Assembly (NCBI GenBank): GCA_002937455.1
Contig: PTJZ01000002.1
Coordinates: forward strand, 310,001 to 374,000
Direction of reading: 5' to 3'
DNA: 64,000 nucleotides
Source of the DNA: Alphaproteobacteria bacterium MarineAlpha11_Bin1
Lineage (GTDB): Bacteria > Pseudomonadota > Alphaproteobacteria > MPNO01 > UBA830
Shown piece by piece: positions 15,209 through 23,871 of this stretch. The translations under genes and the position numbers were made by a program. Positions within the stretch are counted from its first letter, which is position 1; each line of letters begins with the position of its first letter. The notes under the pieces are model-generated. The model was given only the letters and a program-made list of their open reading frames with translations. It was not told the origin of the DNA and made no database searches.

Positions 15209-17574
15209 GCGTTTTCAAGAAAAATAGCGAACATGGTGTTGGTAGTAGTCCTCTCCGCAAGGAAGACACCCGCCACCTTGCCGGTCACGGGCGTTTTGTT
15301 GCCGATATACCGTTTGAGAACGGGTTCGAGGCAGCTATCATTCGTAGCCCCGTGGCCCATGGTATGCTTAAAGGAGTTGATAAAGGTAATCTACCGATTG
15401 ACTGTGAGGTTTATACAGCCGATGACTTTCCCGATATCAGGCCTATCCGAGCGGTGCCGCGAGTCCCCGGCTTTAAGGCCTCCGACTTTCCGATCTTCGC
15501 TACTGACAAGGTTCGTTACGTCGGCCAGCCAATAGGGATCTGCCTCGCCCCGACAGCCGCAGAGGCCGAGGATATCGCCCAGCAATGTGTCCCAGAAATC
15601 GAGGAACTAACAGCCATAATTGATACCCGCGAGGCTTCGACAAAAACCGATAACCTTTTACATGATGGTTGGGACGACAATGTATTTATTCAGCGTGACA
15701 TACAAAACGGCGACATTGAGGCTACCCGTTTGTCCGCCAAAGTATCGGTAACAAATGAATTCCGGCTCAATCGTCATGCTGCGATACCTTTAGAAAGCCG
15801 TGCTGTCCTTGCCGTCTGGGATCGCCGGCGTGATGAGTTGACCCTCAATATATCGTCACAAGGGCCGCATTTAATGCGGGTCGGTATTGCGGAATGCCTT
15901 GGGCTTAGGGAACGCCAACTACGGGTCATATCTCCCGACGTAGGCGGCGGTTTTGGGTCCAAAAATAGGTTGATGCCGGAGGAGGTAATGGTATGTGCCG
16001 CATGTCTTAAAACCGGTCGCCCTGTCCGTTGGCTAGAGGATCGGCGCGAGAATATCACTGCCAACAACCAGGCACGCGAACACTATTACCGAATTACCGC
16101 TCATGCAGACAGCCGCGGCACGATCTTAGGTATAGAGGCTGATTTAATCGTCGATGCTGGATCCTACTCAATCTGGCCATCCGGTCCGTTCATGGAGACT
16201 GGGATGGCGGCTCGTAATCTTCCAGGCCCATACCGTATTCCGGTACTGAATGTAAAAACCTGGACAGTTGCGACGAACAAACCACCCCTCGGCCCCTATC
16301 GTGGCGTTGCTAGGCCAGGAGCGTGTTTCGCTATTGAGCGGACATTGGACGAAGTCGCGCGGGCAGTGGGACGAGACCCTTATGATGTGCGCCGTGAAAA
16401 TATGGTTGCCGCACATGAGATGCCTTTTACAGGTGCCGGCGGTATGAGGTTTGACAATGGCGACTACCCAAAAAGTGTTGAAAATGCCGCTATTGCGGCC
16501 GGTCGGGAGGAGGTCCGCAGAAGACAATCCAACGGTGCCGAAAATGGTCGTCTGATTGGTATCGGATTCGCTAGTTATTCCGAGCAGACGGCGCACGGGA
16601 CACAGGAATGGAAAATTCGCGGCACCCCAGTGATACCCGCATTCGAGACCGCGACGGCGCGCATGCACGCCGATGGGACACTGGAACTTTTAGTGGGTAT
16701 TCACAGCCACGGCCAAGGAATGGAGACTACACTCGCCCAAGTTGCCTGCCAAGAACTTGGGATCCAATTGGATGATGTGGTAGTTCGATATGGTGATACC
16801 GCGATAGGCCCATACGGCAACGGTACGTTTGCGTCGCGGTCAATGGTTATGGCAGGCGGAGCTTCAGCAAATGCCTGTCGGACATTGTCCATGCGACTCA
16901 AAGAAATCGGTGCTCATCTACTCCAGTGTGACCCGGAAGATACACAGCTACGTGAGGGAGCTGTTTTCGGTGGTGTTGGCTCAGTTTCCATTGCCGAAAT
17001 CGCGCGGACAGCGCATGTCCGACAGGATCTATTACCAGATGGGGTCAAACCAACTCTTGAAGAGACCGTTGTCTACGAACCGGAGATAACTTCAGGTGTG
17101 TTCTCGTACTCGACACACGCAGCAGTTGTATTGGTAGACTTAGATACAGGGGAGGTCGAGATAGAAAACTACGCTATCGCCGAAGATTGCGGCACAGTTG
17201 TTAATCCAATGATTGTGGATGGTCAGATATACGGTGGTGTCGCGCAGGGGATCGGAACCGCTCTTTTCGAAGAAATACCTTACGATGATTATGGTCAGCC
17301 GCTGGCAAGCACCTTCGCAGACTACCATTGGCCAGGCCCTACTTCGTTTCCTTCGTTTCGTGTCATCCATATGCTGACACCAGCCGAAGGCACTGAGTAC
17401 GGCATGAAGGGCATGGGCGAAGGTGGCGCTATCGCGCCGCCCGCCGCGATAGCAAACGCTGTGCGAGACGCTTTATTATCGGGCGGTATCGATGCAGATA
17501 TCGACGAAACACCGATGTCTCCTCGTCGAATTTATACCGCTGTTCAAAGAGCACGCTCCAAGGACCAAATGTGA
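15205..17574 (+). CDS. Molybdenum hydroxylase large subunit (xanthine dehydrogenase/CoxL family)
   Basis: A 789-residue molybdopterin-binding subunit. It starts with the family opening SPLRKEDTRHLAGHGRFVADI and has GGGFGSKN, the active-site loop PYRGVARPGACFAIER, and the catalytic glutamate in GMGEGGAIAPPAAIANAV near the end. True form I CO dehydrogenase carries a cysteine in this loop (AYRCSFR); here it is glycine, so CO oxidation by a Cu-Mo site is unlikely and hydroxylation of an organic substrate is favoured. The FeS and FAD subunits that such an enzyme needs are not adjacent; candidates are coxS and coxM at 32.5-33.8 kb. The start overlaps the monooxygenase stop (ATGA) and the end overlaps the hydratase start (GTGA). 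Confidence 0.9.
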   Translation: MSVFKKNSEHGVGSSPLRKEDTRHLAGHGRFVADIPFENGFEAAIIRSPVAHGMLKGVDKGNLPIDCEVYTADDFPDIRPIRAVPRVPGFKASDFPIFATDKVRYVGQPIGICLAPTAAEAEDIAQQCVPEIEELTAIIDTREASTKTDNLLHDGWDDNVFIQRDIQNGDIEATRLSAKVSVTNEFRLNRHAAIPLESRAVLAVWDRRRDELTLNISSQGPHLMRVGIAECLGLRERQLRVISPDVGGGFGSKNRLMPEEVMVCAACLKTGRPVRWLEDRRENITANNQAREHYYRITAHADSRGTILGIEADLIVDAGSYSIWPSGPFMETGMAARNLPGPYRIPVLNVKTWTVATNKPPLGPYRGVARPGACFAIERTLDEVARAVGRDPYDVRRENMVAAHEMPFTGAGGMRFDNGDYPKSVENAAIAAGREEVRRRQSNGAENGRLIGIGFASYSEQTAHGTQEWKIRGTPVIPAFETATARMHADGTLELLVGIHSHGQGMETTLAQVACQELGIQLDDVVVRYGDTAIGPYGNGTFASRSMVMAGGASANACRTLSMRLKEIGAHLLQCDPEDTQLREGAVFGGVGSVSIAEIARTAHVRQDLLPDGVKPTLEETVVYEPEITSGVFSYSTHAAVVLVDLDTGEVEIENYAIAEDCGTVVNPMIVDGQIYGGVAQGIGTALFEEIPYDDYGQPLASTFADYHWPGPTSFPSFRVIHMLTPAEGTEYGMKGMGEGGAIAPPAAIANAVRDALLSGGIDADIDETPMSPRRIYTAVQRARSKDQM

Positions 17575-18374
17575 CTGAATATCAAACTATATCACTCAGC
17601 ATAGTGAATGCAGTTGCGCGTATTTCGCTTGATCGCCCCGAGGTCCGCAATGCCATGAATCCGACGATGATTGGCGAGATTACATCAGCATTTTCAACAC
17701 TTAACAAAGACGATGGTGTCCGCGCAATAATTTTGCGAGGAAGCCACGGGGTATTTTGTGCTGGCGGAGATCTCAACTGGATGAAAGATGTACTTGGACA
17801 GACCGAAGAGGAAGTAAAAGAAGACTCCGGTCATTTGTTAAATATGTACCGTTCGATAAACGAAAGCCCAAAACTTGTAATCGCCGCCTTGGAGGGTGCC
17901 GTGTTCGCAGGCGGCCTCGGCCTTATCGCAACATCAGACGTTGTGATCGCGGAAGCAAAAACCAAGTTTTGTATATCTGAAGTAAAAATTGGCCTTACGC
18001 CCGGAATTATCGCGGCGTTTATATTACCTCGCGTTGGTCCAAGCTGGATGCGCTATCTATCAAAAACCGCGGTTCTGTTTGATTGTGAAACTGCAAGGAC
18101 AGCTGGACTTATTCACGAAATCGCTAAAGATATCGACGATTTAGAAAAGAAAATATCCGCTCATATTGAGCTGGCCCTTGGTGCCTCGCCGGAGGCAATC
18201 GCGCGGACCGGCAAACTTATCAAGGAATTAGGTCACTCGGTTACCGACGAAGCGTTAAACACTGGTCTGATTTATAACGCAAAAGCCCGTCTTTCAGATG
18301 AGGCGCAGGAGGGCATTTCCAGTTTCCTGAAAAAACAAAAGCCCTCCTGGATACCAGAAAAAAAACAGAGATAG
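17571..18374 (+). CDS. Enoyl-CoA hydratase/isomerase family protein
   Basis: A 267-residue crotonase-fold protein. The oxyanion-hole segments are CAGGDLNWM and EGAVFAGGLGLIA; the catalytic glutamate is in SEVKIGLTPG. Members hydrate, isomerise or cleave acyl-CoA thioesters; the position resembles methylglutaconyl-CoA hydratase-like enzymes but substrate is not readable. It starts with GTG inside the stop of the molybdenum hydroxylase gene, so it is translationally coupled and is the last gene of the operon that starts with the ring-cleavage dioxygenase. A CoA ligase that could feed it lies far away at 46 kb. Confidence 0.87.
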   Translation: MTEYQTISLSIVNAVARISLDRPEVRNAMNPTMIGEITSAFSTLNKDDGVRAIILRGSHGVFCAGGDLNWMKDVLGQTEEEVKEDSGHLLNMYRSINESPKLVIAALEGAVFAGGLGLIATSDVVIAEAKTKFCISEVKIGLTPGIIAAFILPRVGPSWMRYLSKTAVLFDCETARTAGLIHEIAKDIDDLEKKISAHIELALGASPEAIARTGKLIKELGHSVTDEALNTGLIYNAKARLSDEAQEGISSFLKKQKPSWIPEKKQR

Positions 18375-18406
18375 TCGGGTTTTAGTCGCCAGCTAGCGGT
18401 AGCACC

Positions 18407-18898
18407 TCATCGGACAATTCCTAACGAACTTGCAATCACCTTATCGCCTAACGTGATTCCGAGCCGCGACACTGTGCCAGAATTTAATTCCAAAACCGCA
18501 ATCACTGCTACTCCAGATGAGATTGTCATCTCTGATAGTGGCACTGTTCGCTCGGCGATTTTCGAGATAATCCCGCCCCGCGAAATGAAAAGCATATCAA
18601 GAGGCAAATAGGTGTTTTTCATCCACATCGCGATCGGCGCTTCCCGCCGATACACAAAAAGCATACCGGCATCCACGCCCAATCTCTGTCGGAACATAAG
18701 CCCCTGCATGTGTTGTTGAGGAGTCAGAGCCAGTTCGACCTGAAATTCATGTGTTTTCGCCCCAGATATAATGGAAACCGTCTCTTTACTGAATATAACA
18801 ACACCACTTGGTGGCTGCGATAGTGCTCCCCAAGAAGAGGTAAGCACAACACCCCCTGCGAAGAAAACCAATAGAAAACGAAAAGCTAGACTGGCCAT
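18407..18898 (-). CDS. DUF192 family exported protein
   Basis: A protein of about 163 residues of the DUF192 (COG1430) family, seen from FQVELALTPQQHMQGLMFR, MLFVYRREAPIAMWMKNT and the closing LELNSGTVSRLGI. An N-terminal hydrophobic stretch (MASLAFRFLLVFFAGGVVL) is a signal peptide or anchor, so the domain is periplasmic. The function of the family is not established. The frame is open to 18934; I prefer the ATG at 18898 because it starts directly at the signal peptide. It lies downstream of and convergent with the catabolic operon. Confidence 0.82.
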   Translation of the reverse strand: MASLAFRFLLVFFAGGVVLTSSWGALSQPPSGVVIFSKETVSIISGAKTHEFQVELALTPQQHMQGLMFRQRLGVDAGMLFVYRREAPIAMWMKNTYLPLDMLFISRGGIISKIAERTVPLSEMTISSGVAVIAVLELNSGTVSRLGITLGDKVIASSLGIVR

Positions 18899-19173
18899 TT
18901 TTTCTATATACTCGGCAAGCCTATTCGACTCCATACTGGAAATTTTTTAAGCGCCAAAGACAAAATTTTGAAGTCATAATTATGTTTAAAACTAAAAGGC
19001 GGAAGAAGTCCTATAAGAAAAAATCAATAGAAGCACTACCGCGATAAGCCGGGGTGATTACCGACTTTGTTCTTCCGGATACCGTAACAGATAATACGTA
19101 ATGGGCCAGCCTAGACAACTCTGAGTGTCCCACTTGCCAAATTACAGGACACACTACATACTTTCGAAACCAA

Positions 19174-19262
19174 CACTGGGGGGAGCCGGATTGGCCGGCT
19201 GAGAGGTCTCGAAAGAGGACGACCCCTGGAACCTGATCCGGGTAATGCCGGCGAAGGGATCA
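19174..19262 (+). promoter_or_regulatory. TPP riboswitch (THI element)
   Basis: The conserved thiamine pyrophosphate aptamer is clear: GGGGGGAGCC early, CTGAGA at 19199-19204, ACCC at 19222, GAACCTGATC at 19229, GGTAATGCC at 19241 and GCGAAGGGA at 19251. It lies in the leader of thiZXY, 10 bases before the first ATG. The terminal GAAGGGA can itself act as the ribosome binding site, so TPP binding would hide it and shut off translation, the usual mode in Gram-negative bacteria. No terminator hairpin follows before the ATG, which fits translational control. Confidence 0.93.
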
Positions 19263-19272
19263 GTGCTACTTT

Positions 19273-20052
19273 ATGATGACCTATTTACCCACCGACTCGA
19301 AAATGCAATCAGCCCCATCCGTCCACATTATGGATGCTTCCCTCGTTTATGGCGAAAAAATATTGTTCGATCAGCTTGCTATCGATATTTCGCCCAGCAG
19401 ATGGACAGTATTGTTGGGGCCCAGCGGGGTTGGAAAGACAACGCTACTCAGGCTTATCGCCGGGCTGGAAACTCCCGCCCAAGGCGTTATCGAAAGTGGC
19501 GACAAAAGACCACTGGAAGGTCGCATTAGTTACATGGCACAACAGGATCTCTTACTCCCGTGGCTGACCTTAAGAGAAAATGCGACGTTAGGGTCCCGTT
19601 TACGAGGGCAGAATACGACCGCACAGAGAACCGTAGTCGAAGAACTGCTTGAAAAAGTAGGGTTAGCTGGTGCTGCCAATATGTTACCGGCTGCCTGTTC
19701 AGGTGGTATGCGGCAACGGGCTGCCCTCGTACGCACGCTGATGGAAAACCAGCCTCTCGTTCTAATGGACGAACCATTTTCCTCGTTAGATGCAATCACG
19801 AGGTTGCAACTTCAGGATATTGCAGCTGACCTGTTATCTCAACGGACGGTTTTACTTGTTACACACGATCCACTCGAAGCACTGAGATTAGGCCACCGGA
19901 TACATGTCATGACTGGTCGCCCGGCGCGTATCGGCGACGCGATCGTCCCAGATGGCTCGACACCGAGACAAGTATCGGATCCGCGTCTTGTAATGTTGCA
20001 GGCGGAGTTATTGACTGAACTGGCCGGCGCCGCGCAGGAGCCATTAGCATGA
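19273..20052 (+). CDS. thiZ: Thiamine-precursor ABC transporter, ATP-binding protein
   Basis: A 259-residue ABC ATPase: Walker A GPSGVGKTT, the Q-loop after SYMAQQDLLLPW, the signature SGGMRQRAALVRTL, Walker B LVLMDEPFSSLDA and the switch histidine in VTHDPLEA. It powers uptake of a pyrimidine thiamine precursor (hydroxymethylpyrimidine or formylaminopyrimidine). The assignment rests on the TPP riboswitch directly upstream and the downstream permease and ThiY-like binding protein. The ATG at 19273 or the one three bases on is the start; the next gene overlaps by 4 bases. Confidence 0.88.
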   Translation: MMTYLPTDSKMQSAPSVHIMDASLVYGEKILFDQLAIDISPSRWTVLLGPSGVGKTTLLRLIAGLETPAQGVIESGDKRPLEGRISYMAQQDLLLPWLTLRENATLGSRLRGQNTTAQRTVVEELLEKVGLAGAANMLPAACSGGMRQRAALVRTLMENQPLVLMDEPFSSLDAITRLQLQDIAADLLSQRTVLLVTHDPLEALRLGHRIHVMTGRPARIGDAIVPDGSTPRQVSDPRLVMLQAELLTELAGAAQEPLA

Positions 20053-20819
20053 CGAAGGCAGTTTTTTTACGACCGCTAATAGTATTCGTCGGTCTATTAA
20101 TCATTTGGCAGTTCATTGTTTTTCTGACAGACGTCCCAGCCTATATCCTTCCGGGCCCGACCAATGTGGCGGCCGCGTTCGAAGGTCGTTTCGATACCCT
20201 AGCGGTTAATGCCGGTGTTACCCTTATCGAGATCGTTGCTGGTTTCGCGATTGGTGCCACTATAGGCATGGCAAGTGCGCTTTTTATGGCATATTTTCGC
20301 CCTGCGCGCCGCTGGATGATGCCAGTTCTAGTGGTGAGTCAAACAGTACCGGTATTCGCTCTCGCACCCATCCTCACCCTATGGCTGGGCTACGGCATAG
20401 AGTCGAAAATCGCCATGGCGGTTCTTATAATTTACTTTCCGGTTACGGCCGCGTTTTTTGACGGATTGGGTCGCACCAATCCAGGATGGGTTGATATTGC
20501 CCACGTGATGAATGCATCTCGATGGTCACAACTTCGCCATATTCGTATTCCAGCTGCAATGCCTTCACTTGGGTCCGGTCTTCGTGTCGCTGCCGCGGTT
20601 GCCCCGATCGGGGCGGTAGTAGGGGAATGGGTGGGTTCCAGTGCCGGCCTTGGATATTTGATGCTACACGCTAATGCCAGAGTACAGATTGACCTAATGT
20701 TTGCAGCCCTTTTCACACTGGCCGCAATGGGCTGCATATTTTATTTTGCTATTGATAATATCGCCCGGCGACTCGCCCCTTGGCAAATCGAAATCACCAT
20801 TGAAAGGGATGAAAGATGA
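20049..20819 (+). CDS. thiX: Thiamine-precursor ABC transporter, permease
   Basis: A 256-residue inner-membrane permease of the BPD type with about six helices. The cytoplasmic coupling loop that contacts the ATPase is visible around residues 155-190 (MNASRWSQLRHIRIPAAMPSLGSGLRVAAAVAPIG in pieces). It forms the channel of the TPP-riboswitch-controlled transporter. It overlaps both neighbours by 4 bases, so all three genes are translationally coupled. Confidence 0.87.
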   Translation: MTKAVFLRPLIVFVGLLIIWQFIVFLTDVPAYILPGPTNVAAAFEGRFDTLAVNAGVTLIEIVAGFAIGATIGMASALFMAYFRPARRWMMPVLVVSQTVPVFALAPILTLWLGYGIESKIAMAVLIIYFPVTAAFFDGLGRTNPGWVDIAHVMNASRWSQLRHIRIPAAMPSLGSGLRVAAAVAPIGAVVGEWVGSSAGLGYLMLHANARVQIDLMFAALFTLAAMGCIFYFAIDNIARRLAPWQIEITIERDER

Positions 20820-21757
20820 AATTATTTATTTTAACGGTGGCGATTGCGATTGCAGTCCTAACGTCAGGGTCATCCCGCGCTTCAGATAAGATGACAGTTC
20901 TTCTGGACTGGTTCATCAATCCAGACCATGCGCCTCTTTATGTCGCTCTTGAGAGAGACTATTTCCGAGACGCGGGGCTAGATGTAGATTTCAAGGCACC
21001 AGCTGACCCCAATGATCCGCCTAAATTGGTGGCTGCTGGCAAAGCGGATTTGGCAATCTCATACCAGCCCCAGCTACATTTGCTGGCGGACCGGGGGTTA
21101 CCTCTGGTTCGTGTCGCCACGCTGGTAGCAACCCCGCTCAATTCTCTGGTTGTTCTTAAAGACAGCGCAATAGAATCGATCAAGCACCTTGAGGGAAAGA
21201 CCGTTGGATTTTCGGTCGGTGGTTTTGAAGAGGCAATATTGCGGGCAATGCTAGAAAAAAACGGGCTGAAACTAAGAGATATAAAGTTAGTGAATGTAAA
21301 TTTTTCTCTTTCGCCCGCTTTGATTTCCAGAAAGGTCGACGCCGTTATCGGCGCCTTTCGAAATTTCGAACTGAATCAGCTAGATATCCTGAAAAAACCT
21401 GGGCGGGCATTCTATGTTGAAGAGGAGGGGGTGCCCGCCTACGACGAACTCATCGTGATCGCCAATAAACAGGGTGCCACAAATAAACGCATTAAAAGAT
21501 TCGTTGATGCGATTGAGCGCGGCGTTCAATATCTCGTGAACCATCCGAGAGAAAGCTGGGAACTGTTTATTAAAGGGCGAAAGGAACTGAACGATGAACT
21601 TAATAAACGGGCTTGGCGAGATACCCTTCCCCGTTTTGCCCTCAGACCGGGTGCGCTTGATAGTAACCGTTATAGAAAATTCGCCGCCTTCCTGAAAAAA
21701 CAAGGTCTGATCAAAAATACACTGTCCTTGTCAGAATACGCCATCGAACTGCGATAA
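20816..21757 (+). CDS. thiY: Thiamine-precursor ABC transporter, substrate-binding protein
   Basis: A 313-residue periplasmic binding protein of the NMT1/THI5-like family. A signal peptide spans about residues 1-22. The mature protein begins with TVLLDWFINPDHAPLYVA, characteristic of ThiY proteins that bind hydroxymethyl- or formylaminopyrimidine; the family's KADLAISYQPQ segment follows. It delivers the precursor to ThiXZ. It is the last gene under the riboswitch; a possible downstream minus-strand cold shock gene converges on it. The exact pyrimidine bound cannot be read. Confidence 0.87.
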   Translation: MKLFILTVAIAIAVLTSGSSRASDKMTVLLDWFINPDHAPLYVALERDYFRDAGLDVDFKAPADPNDPPKLVAAGKADLAISYQPQLHLLADRGLPLVRVATLVATPLNSLVVLKDSAIESIKHLEGKTVGFSVGGFEEAILRAMLEKNGLKLRDIKLVNVNFSLSPALISRKVDAVIGAFRNFELNQLDILKKPGRAFYVEEEGVPAYDELIVIANKQGATNKRIKRFVDAIERGVQYLVNHPRESWELFIKGRKELNDELNKRAWRDTLPRFALRPGALDSNRYRKFAAFLKKQGLIKNTLSLSEYAIELR

Positions 21758-21817
21758 AAGACCACGTTCAAACCATAAATGCGATTTCTTGACATAATAA
21801 GAAGAGTATAAGCGTAC

Positions 21818-22366
21818 CTAAATCGGATGAGTTGCCCGAATGGCCGTGGCCTGAAGACCCTTTGGACCATCGGCAAGATGAACTTCGACAGCCTGCCCAG
21901 TAATTAAACTATTCAGTCCGGCCTGGCGCAGGATCACCATGTGAATAAAAACATCGGTGTCAGTGTCATCGGGGCACACAAACCCGTATCCTTTATGCGG
22001 ATTGAACCATTTAACAGTTGCAGAGACGAACTCAACGTTATCGTCGAGTTCGGACGTTAGGATTTCGCCAAGATCCGCGGGCATATCCTCTAGGTTTTCC
22101 TCTAGGGCCGTTGACGTATCCACTAACTCGACAATCTCACACTGCATGCCTTTCTCGCCCTTGACTGCGAGACACTCAATAGTTGAACCCGGCGGGAGAT
22201 TTTCATAACCCGCCTGCCTAAGCACCGTCATGTGCAAAAAAACATCCGACGAACCGTCTTCCGGAGACACAAAACCGTATCCTCTAACAACGTTGAACCA
22301 TTTTACGGTGCCACGTATTCGCTTCGATTCGACGGACTGCGCATCCGTTACGTCGTCGCTCAACAC
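21818..22366 (-). CDS. Two-domain cold shock protein
   Basis: A protein of about 182 residues with two cold shock domains. Domain 1 (about 17-80) has GTVKWFNVVRGYGFV and DVFLHMTVL; domain 2 (about 115-180) has ATVKWFNPHKGYGFV and DVFIHMVIL. RNP1-like aromatic residues for single-stranded RNA/DNA binding are kept in both. Double-domain proteins are typical of Alphaproteobacteria. The start is taken as GTG at 22366 because a near-perfect AGGGGAGG (22372-22379) sits five bases upstream; the open frame to 22507 and the ATG at 22417 lack such a site and add residues unlike the family. It is likely an RNA chaperone or stress regulator. Confidence 0.87.
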   Translation of the reverse strand: MLSDDVTDAQSVESKRIRGTVKWFNVVRGYGFVSPEDGSSDVFLHMTVLRQAGYENLPPGSTIECLAVKGEKGMQCEIVELVDTSTALEENLEDMPADLGEILTSELDDNVEFVSATVKWFNPHKGYGFVCPDDTDTDVFIHMVILRQAGLNSLITGQAVEVHLADGPKGLQATAIRATHPI

Positions 22367-22730
22367 CCAAACCTCCCCTATCGAAACTTTATTAGTATCG
22401 CTTATACCACCCGGCATTCGTGGATGTTTATTATTATTCTGCCGTCTGAAATTTTGTCCTAAAATCAAAATATATTCAAACTTTAAGATCGTAATGAGTC
22501 TCTGCACAGATTATAAAGGGAATATTAGCCAAAAAAATGTGAGTAGTGGCAATAGCTATCCTGAAATTTTTATTCACCAAAAGCTATCTCCCATTTTGGA
22601 TTACTAGTAACTATTGAAATGCGCCCCGGAGCCTTATAGTTTCGAGACATACGATTCTCCGGTTCGGGCGACAGGGAAAGTTGCACGCGGGAAGGATCCT
22701 AAAAGATAATAACATGAACGAGGCTTCGCG
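22367..22730. promoter_or_regulatory. Divergent intergenic region, cold shock gene and antiporter cluster
   Basis: About 360 bases between divergent transcripts. Apart from the ribosome binding site of the cold shock gene, I see no RNA gene or clear palindrome. Promoters for both directions should lie here. An out-of-frame ATG at 22714 opens only a 14-codon frame. Confidence 0.35.
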
Positions 22731-23204
22731 TTGGTGCACGCGGTTTCACTGGGACTAATTCTGTTTGCGAGCTGGCTTTTAATGTCGGGCGTGTTTCTAT
22801 CGCTTATACTTGTGCTCGGTATCGTTTCATGCGCAATAGTTGTCTTCATAGCCATGCGCATGGATGTCGTTGACCATGAAGCGGTGCCTCTCCACATCAC
22901 TTTCCGCGCCCTTCTTTACTGGCCATGGTTAATGACCGAAATCGTCAAGGCAAACTTTGACGTAACTAAAATGGTCCTTGGATTGACCCCGATCTCGCCA
23001 ACGATGGTTCAAATTAAAGCCACCCAGAAAACTGATTTGGGGTTAGTTACTTTTGCAAATTCGATCACTCTCACACCAGGAACAATTTCGATAGATTTAG
23101 ACCAAGATGGGCATATCCTAGTCCATGCGATCTCACGAGAGGGAGCTGAAGCGGTCGCCGACGGTGAAATGGACCGGCGTGTTACCGAAATGGAGGACGC
23201 ATGA
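22731..23204 (+). CDS. mnhE: Mrp-type cation/proton antiporter subunit E
   Basis: A 157-residue MnhE/MrpE protein: an N-terminal pair of hydrophobic helices, then the family core with FRALLYWPWLMTEIVKANFDVTKMVL and NSITLTPGTISID. Subunit E is a small accessory subunit needed for assembly of the antiporter. It starts at TTG 22731 or GTG 22734; an in-frame stop just upstream excludes an earlier start, and CGAGG gives a weak site. It is the first gene of a tightly overlapping ten-gene cluster; the stop overlaps mnhF. Confidence 0.9.
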   Translation: MVHAVSLGLILFASWLLMSGVFLSLILVLGIVSCAIVVFIAMRMDVVDHEAVPLHITFRALLYWPWLMTEIVKANFDVTKMVLGLTPISPTMVQIKATQKTDLGLVTFANSITLTPGTISIDLDQDGHILVHAISREGAEAVADGEMDRRVTEMEDA

Positions 23205-23515
23205 TCATGTTCACAGCGGCTACTATCGCCATAATCGTCTCGATGGGTTTAGCCCTGATACGGGCTTTCGTCGGCCCAACGCTCTACGATCGTATTCTAG
23301 CGGTAAATATGTTTGGCACCAAAACAGTCCTGATAATAGCCGTGCTTGGATTTCTGATGGGTCGCCCAGACTTTCTTGATATCGCATTAGTATATGCACT
23401 GATTAACTTCATTGGTGTCATAGCACTTCTTAAATATTTCAAATACGGAAGTCTCTCCATTGGGCCAGCTGAATCGCAGGATACCGATGGCGCATCGGGC
23501 CCACAAAAACCATGA
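23201..23515 (+). CDS. mnhF: Mrp-type antiporter subunit F
   Basis: A 104-residue MnhF/MrpF protein with three membrane helices. The family core RAFVGPTLYDRILAVNMFGTKTV and the DIALVYALINFIG segment are present. A hydrophilic tail of about 20 residues follows. It overlaps mnhE and mnhG by 4 bases on each side, so translation is coupled. Confidence 0.9.
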   Translation: MIMFTAATIAIIVSMGLALIRAFVGPTLYDRILAVNMFGTKTVLIIAVLGFLMGRPDFLDIALVYALINFIGVIALLKYFKYGSLSIGPAESQDTDGASGPQKP

Positions 23516-23862
23516 TGGAAAACATTTCGGATATCTTGACTTGTATCTGCCTAGTCGGCGGATCATTTTTTGTTGTGGTCGGCGCCATCGGCGCGCTTCG
23601 CATGCCAGATGTCTACACCCGAAGCCACGCAGCGGGAATAACTGATACCATGGGTGCCTTGCTGATCTTGGTCGGCCTTATGTTTCAGTCCGGACTAAGC
23701 TTAATCACCGTCAAACTCATCTTCATTCTTGTTTTTCTCCTTTTAACCAGCCCGGCGTCGTCTCACGCCCTAAATCATACCGCTTGGACAAGCGGGCTGA
23801 AACCGAAACTGGATGGTGATATGCCCGTCGACCAGCCTAACACTACAGACGGGAAAGATTGA
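23512..23862 (+). CDS. mnhG: Mrp-type antiporter subunit G
   Basis: A 116-residue MnhG/MrpG protein with three membrane helices and the signature GAIGALRMPDVYTRSHAAG, followed by DTMGALLILVG. It is a small membrane subunit of the cation/proton antiporter. A hydrophilic tail ends the protein. It overlaps mnhF by 4 bases and is followed by the DUF4040 gene after 9 bases. Confidence 0.9.
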   Translation: MMENISDILTCICLVGGSFFVVVGAIGALRMPDVYTRSHAAGITDTMGALLILVGLMFQSGLSLITVKLIFILVFLLLTSPASSHALNHTAWTSGLKPKLDGDMPVDQPNTTDGKD

Positions 23863-23871
23863 GGTCGACTG

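Noticed and set aside
15205..17574. Aerobic CO dehydrogenase large subunit (coxL)
   Set aside because: The active-site loop lacks the form I cysteine (PYRGVAR instead of AYRCSFR), and no S or M gene is adjacent, so I call it a molybdenum hydroxylase of unknown substrate.
19245..19529. Open frame starting inside the TPP riboswitch
   Set aside because: It is out of frame with thiZ, overlaps the aptamer and encodes no recognisable protein.
22417..22507. Longer N-terminus of the cold shock protein
   Set aside because: No ribosome binding site in front of these starts, unlike the GTG at 22366.
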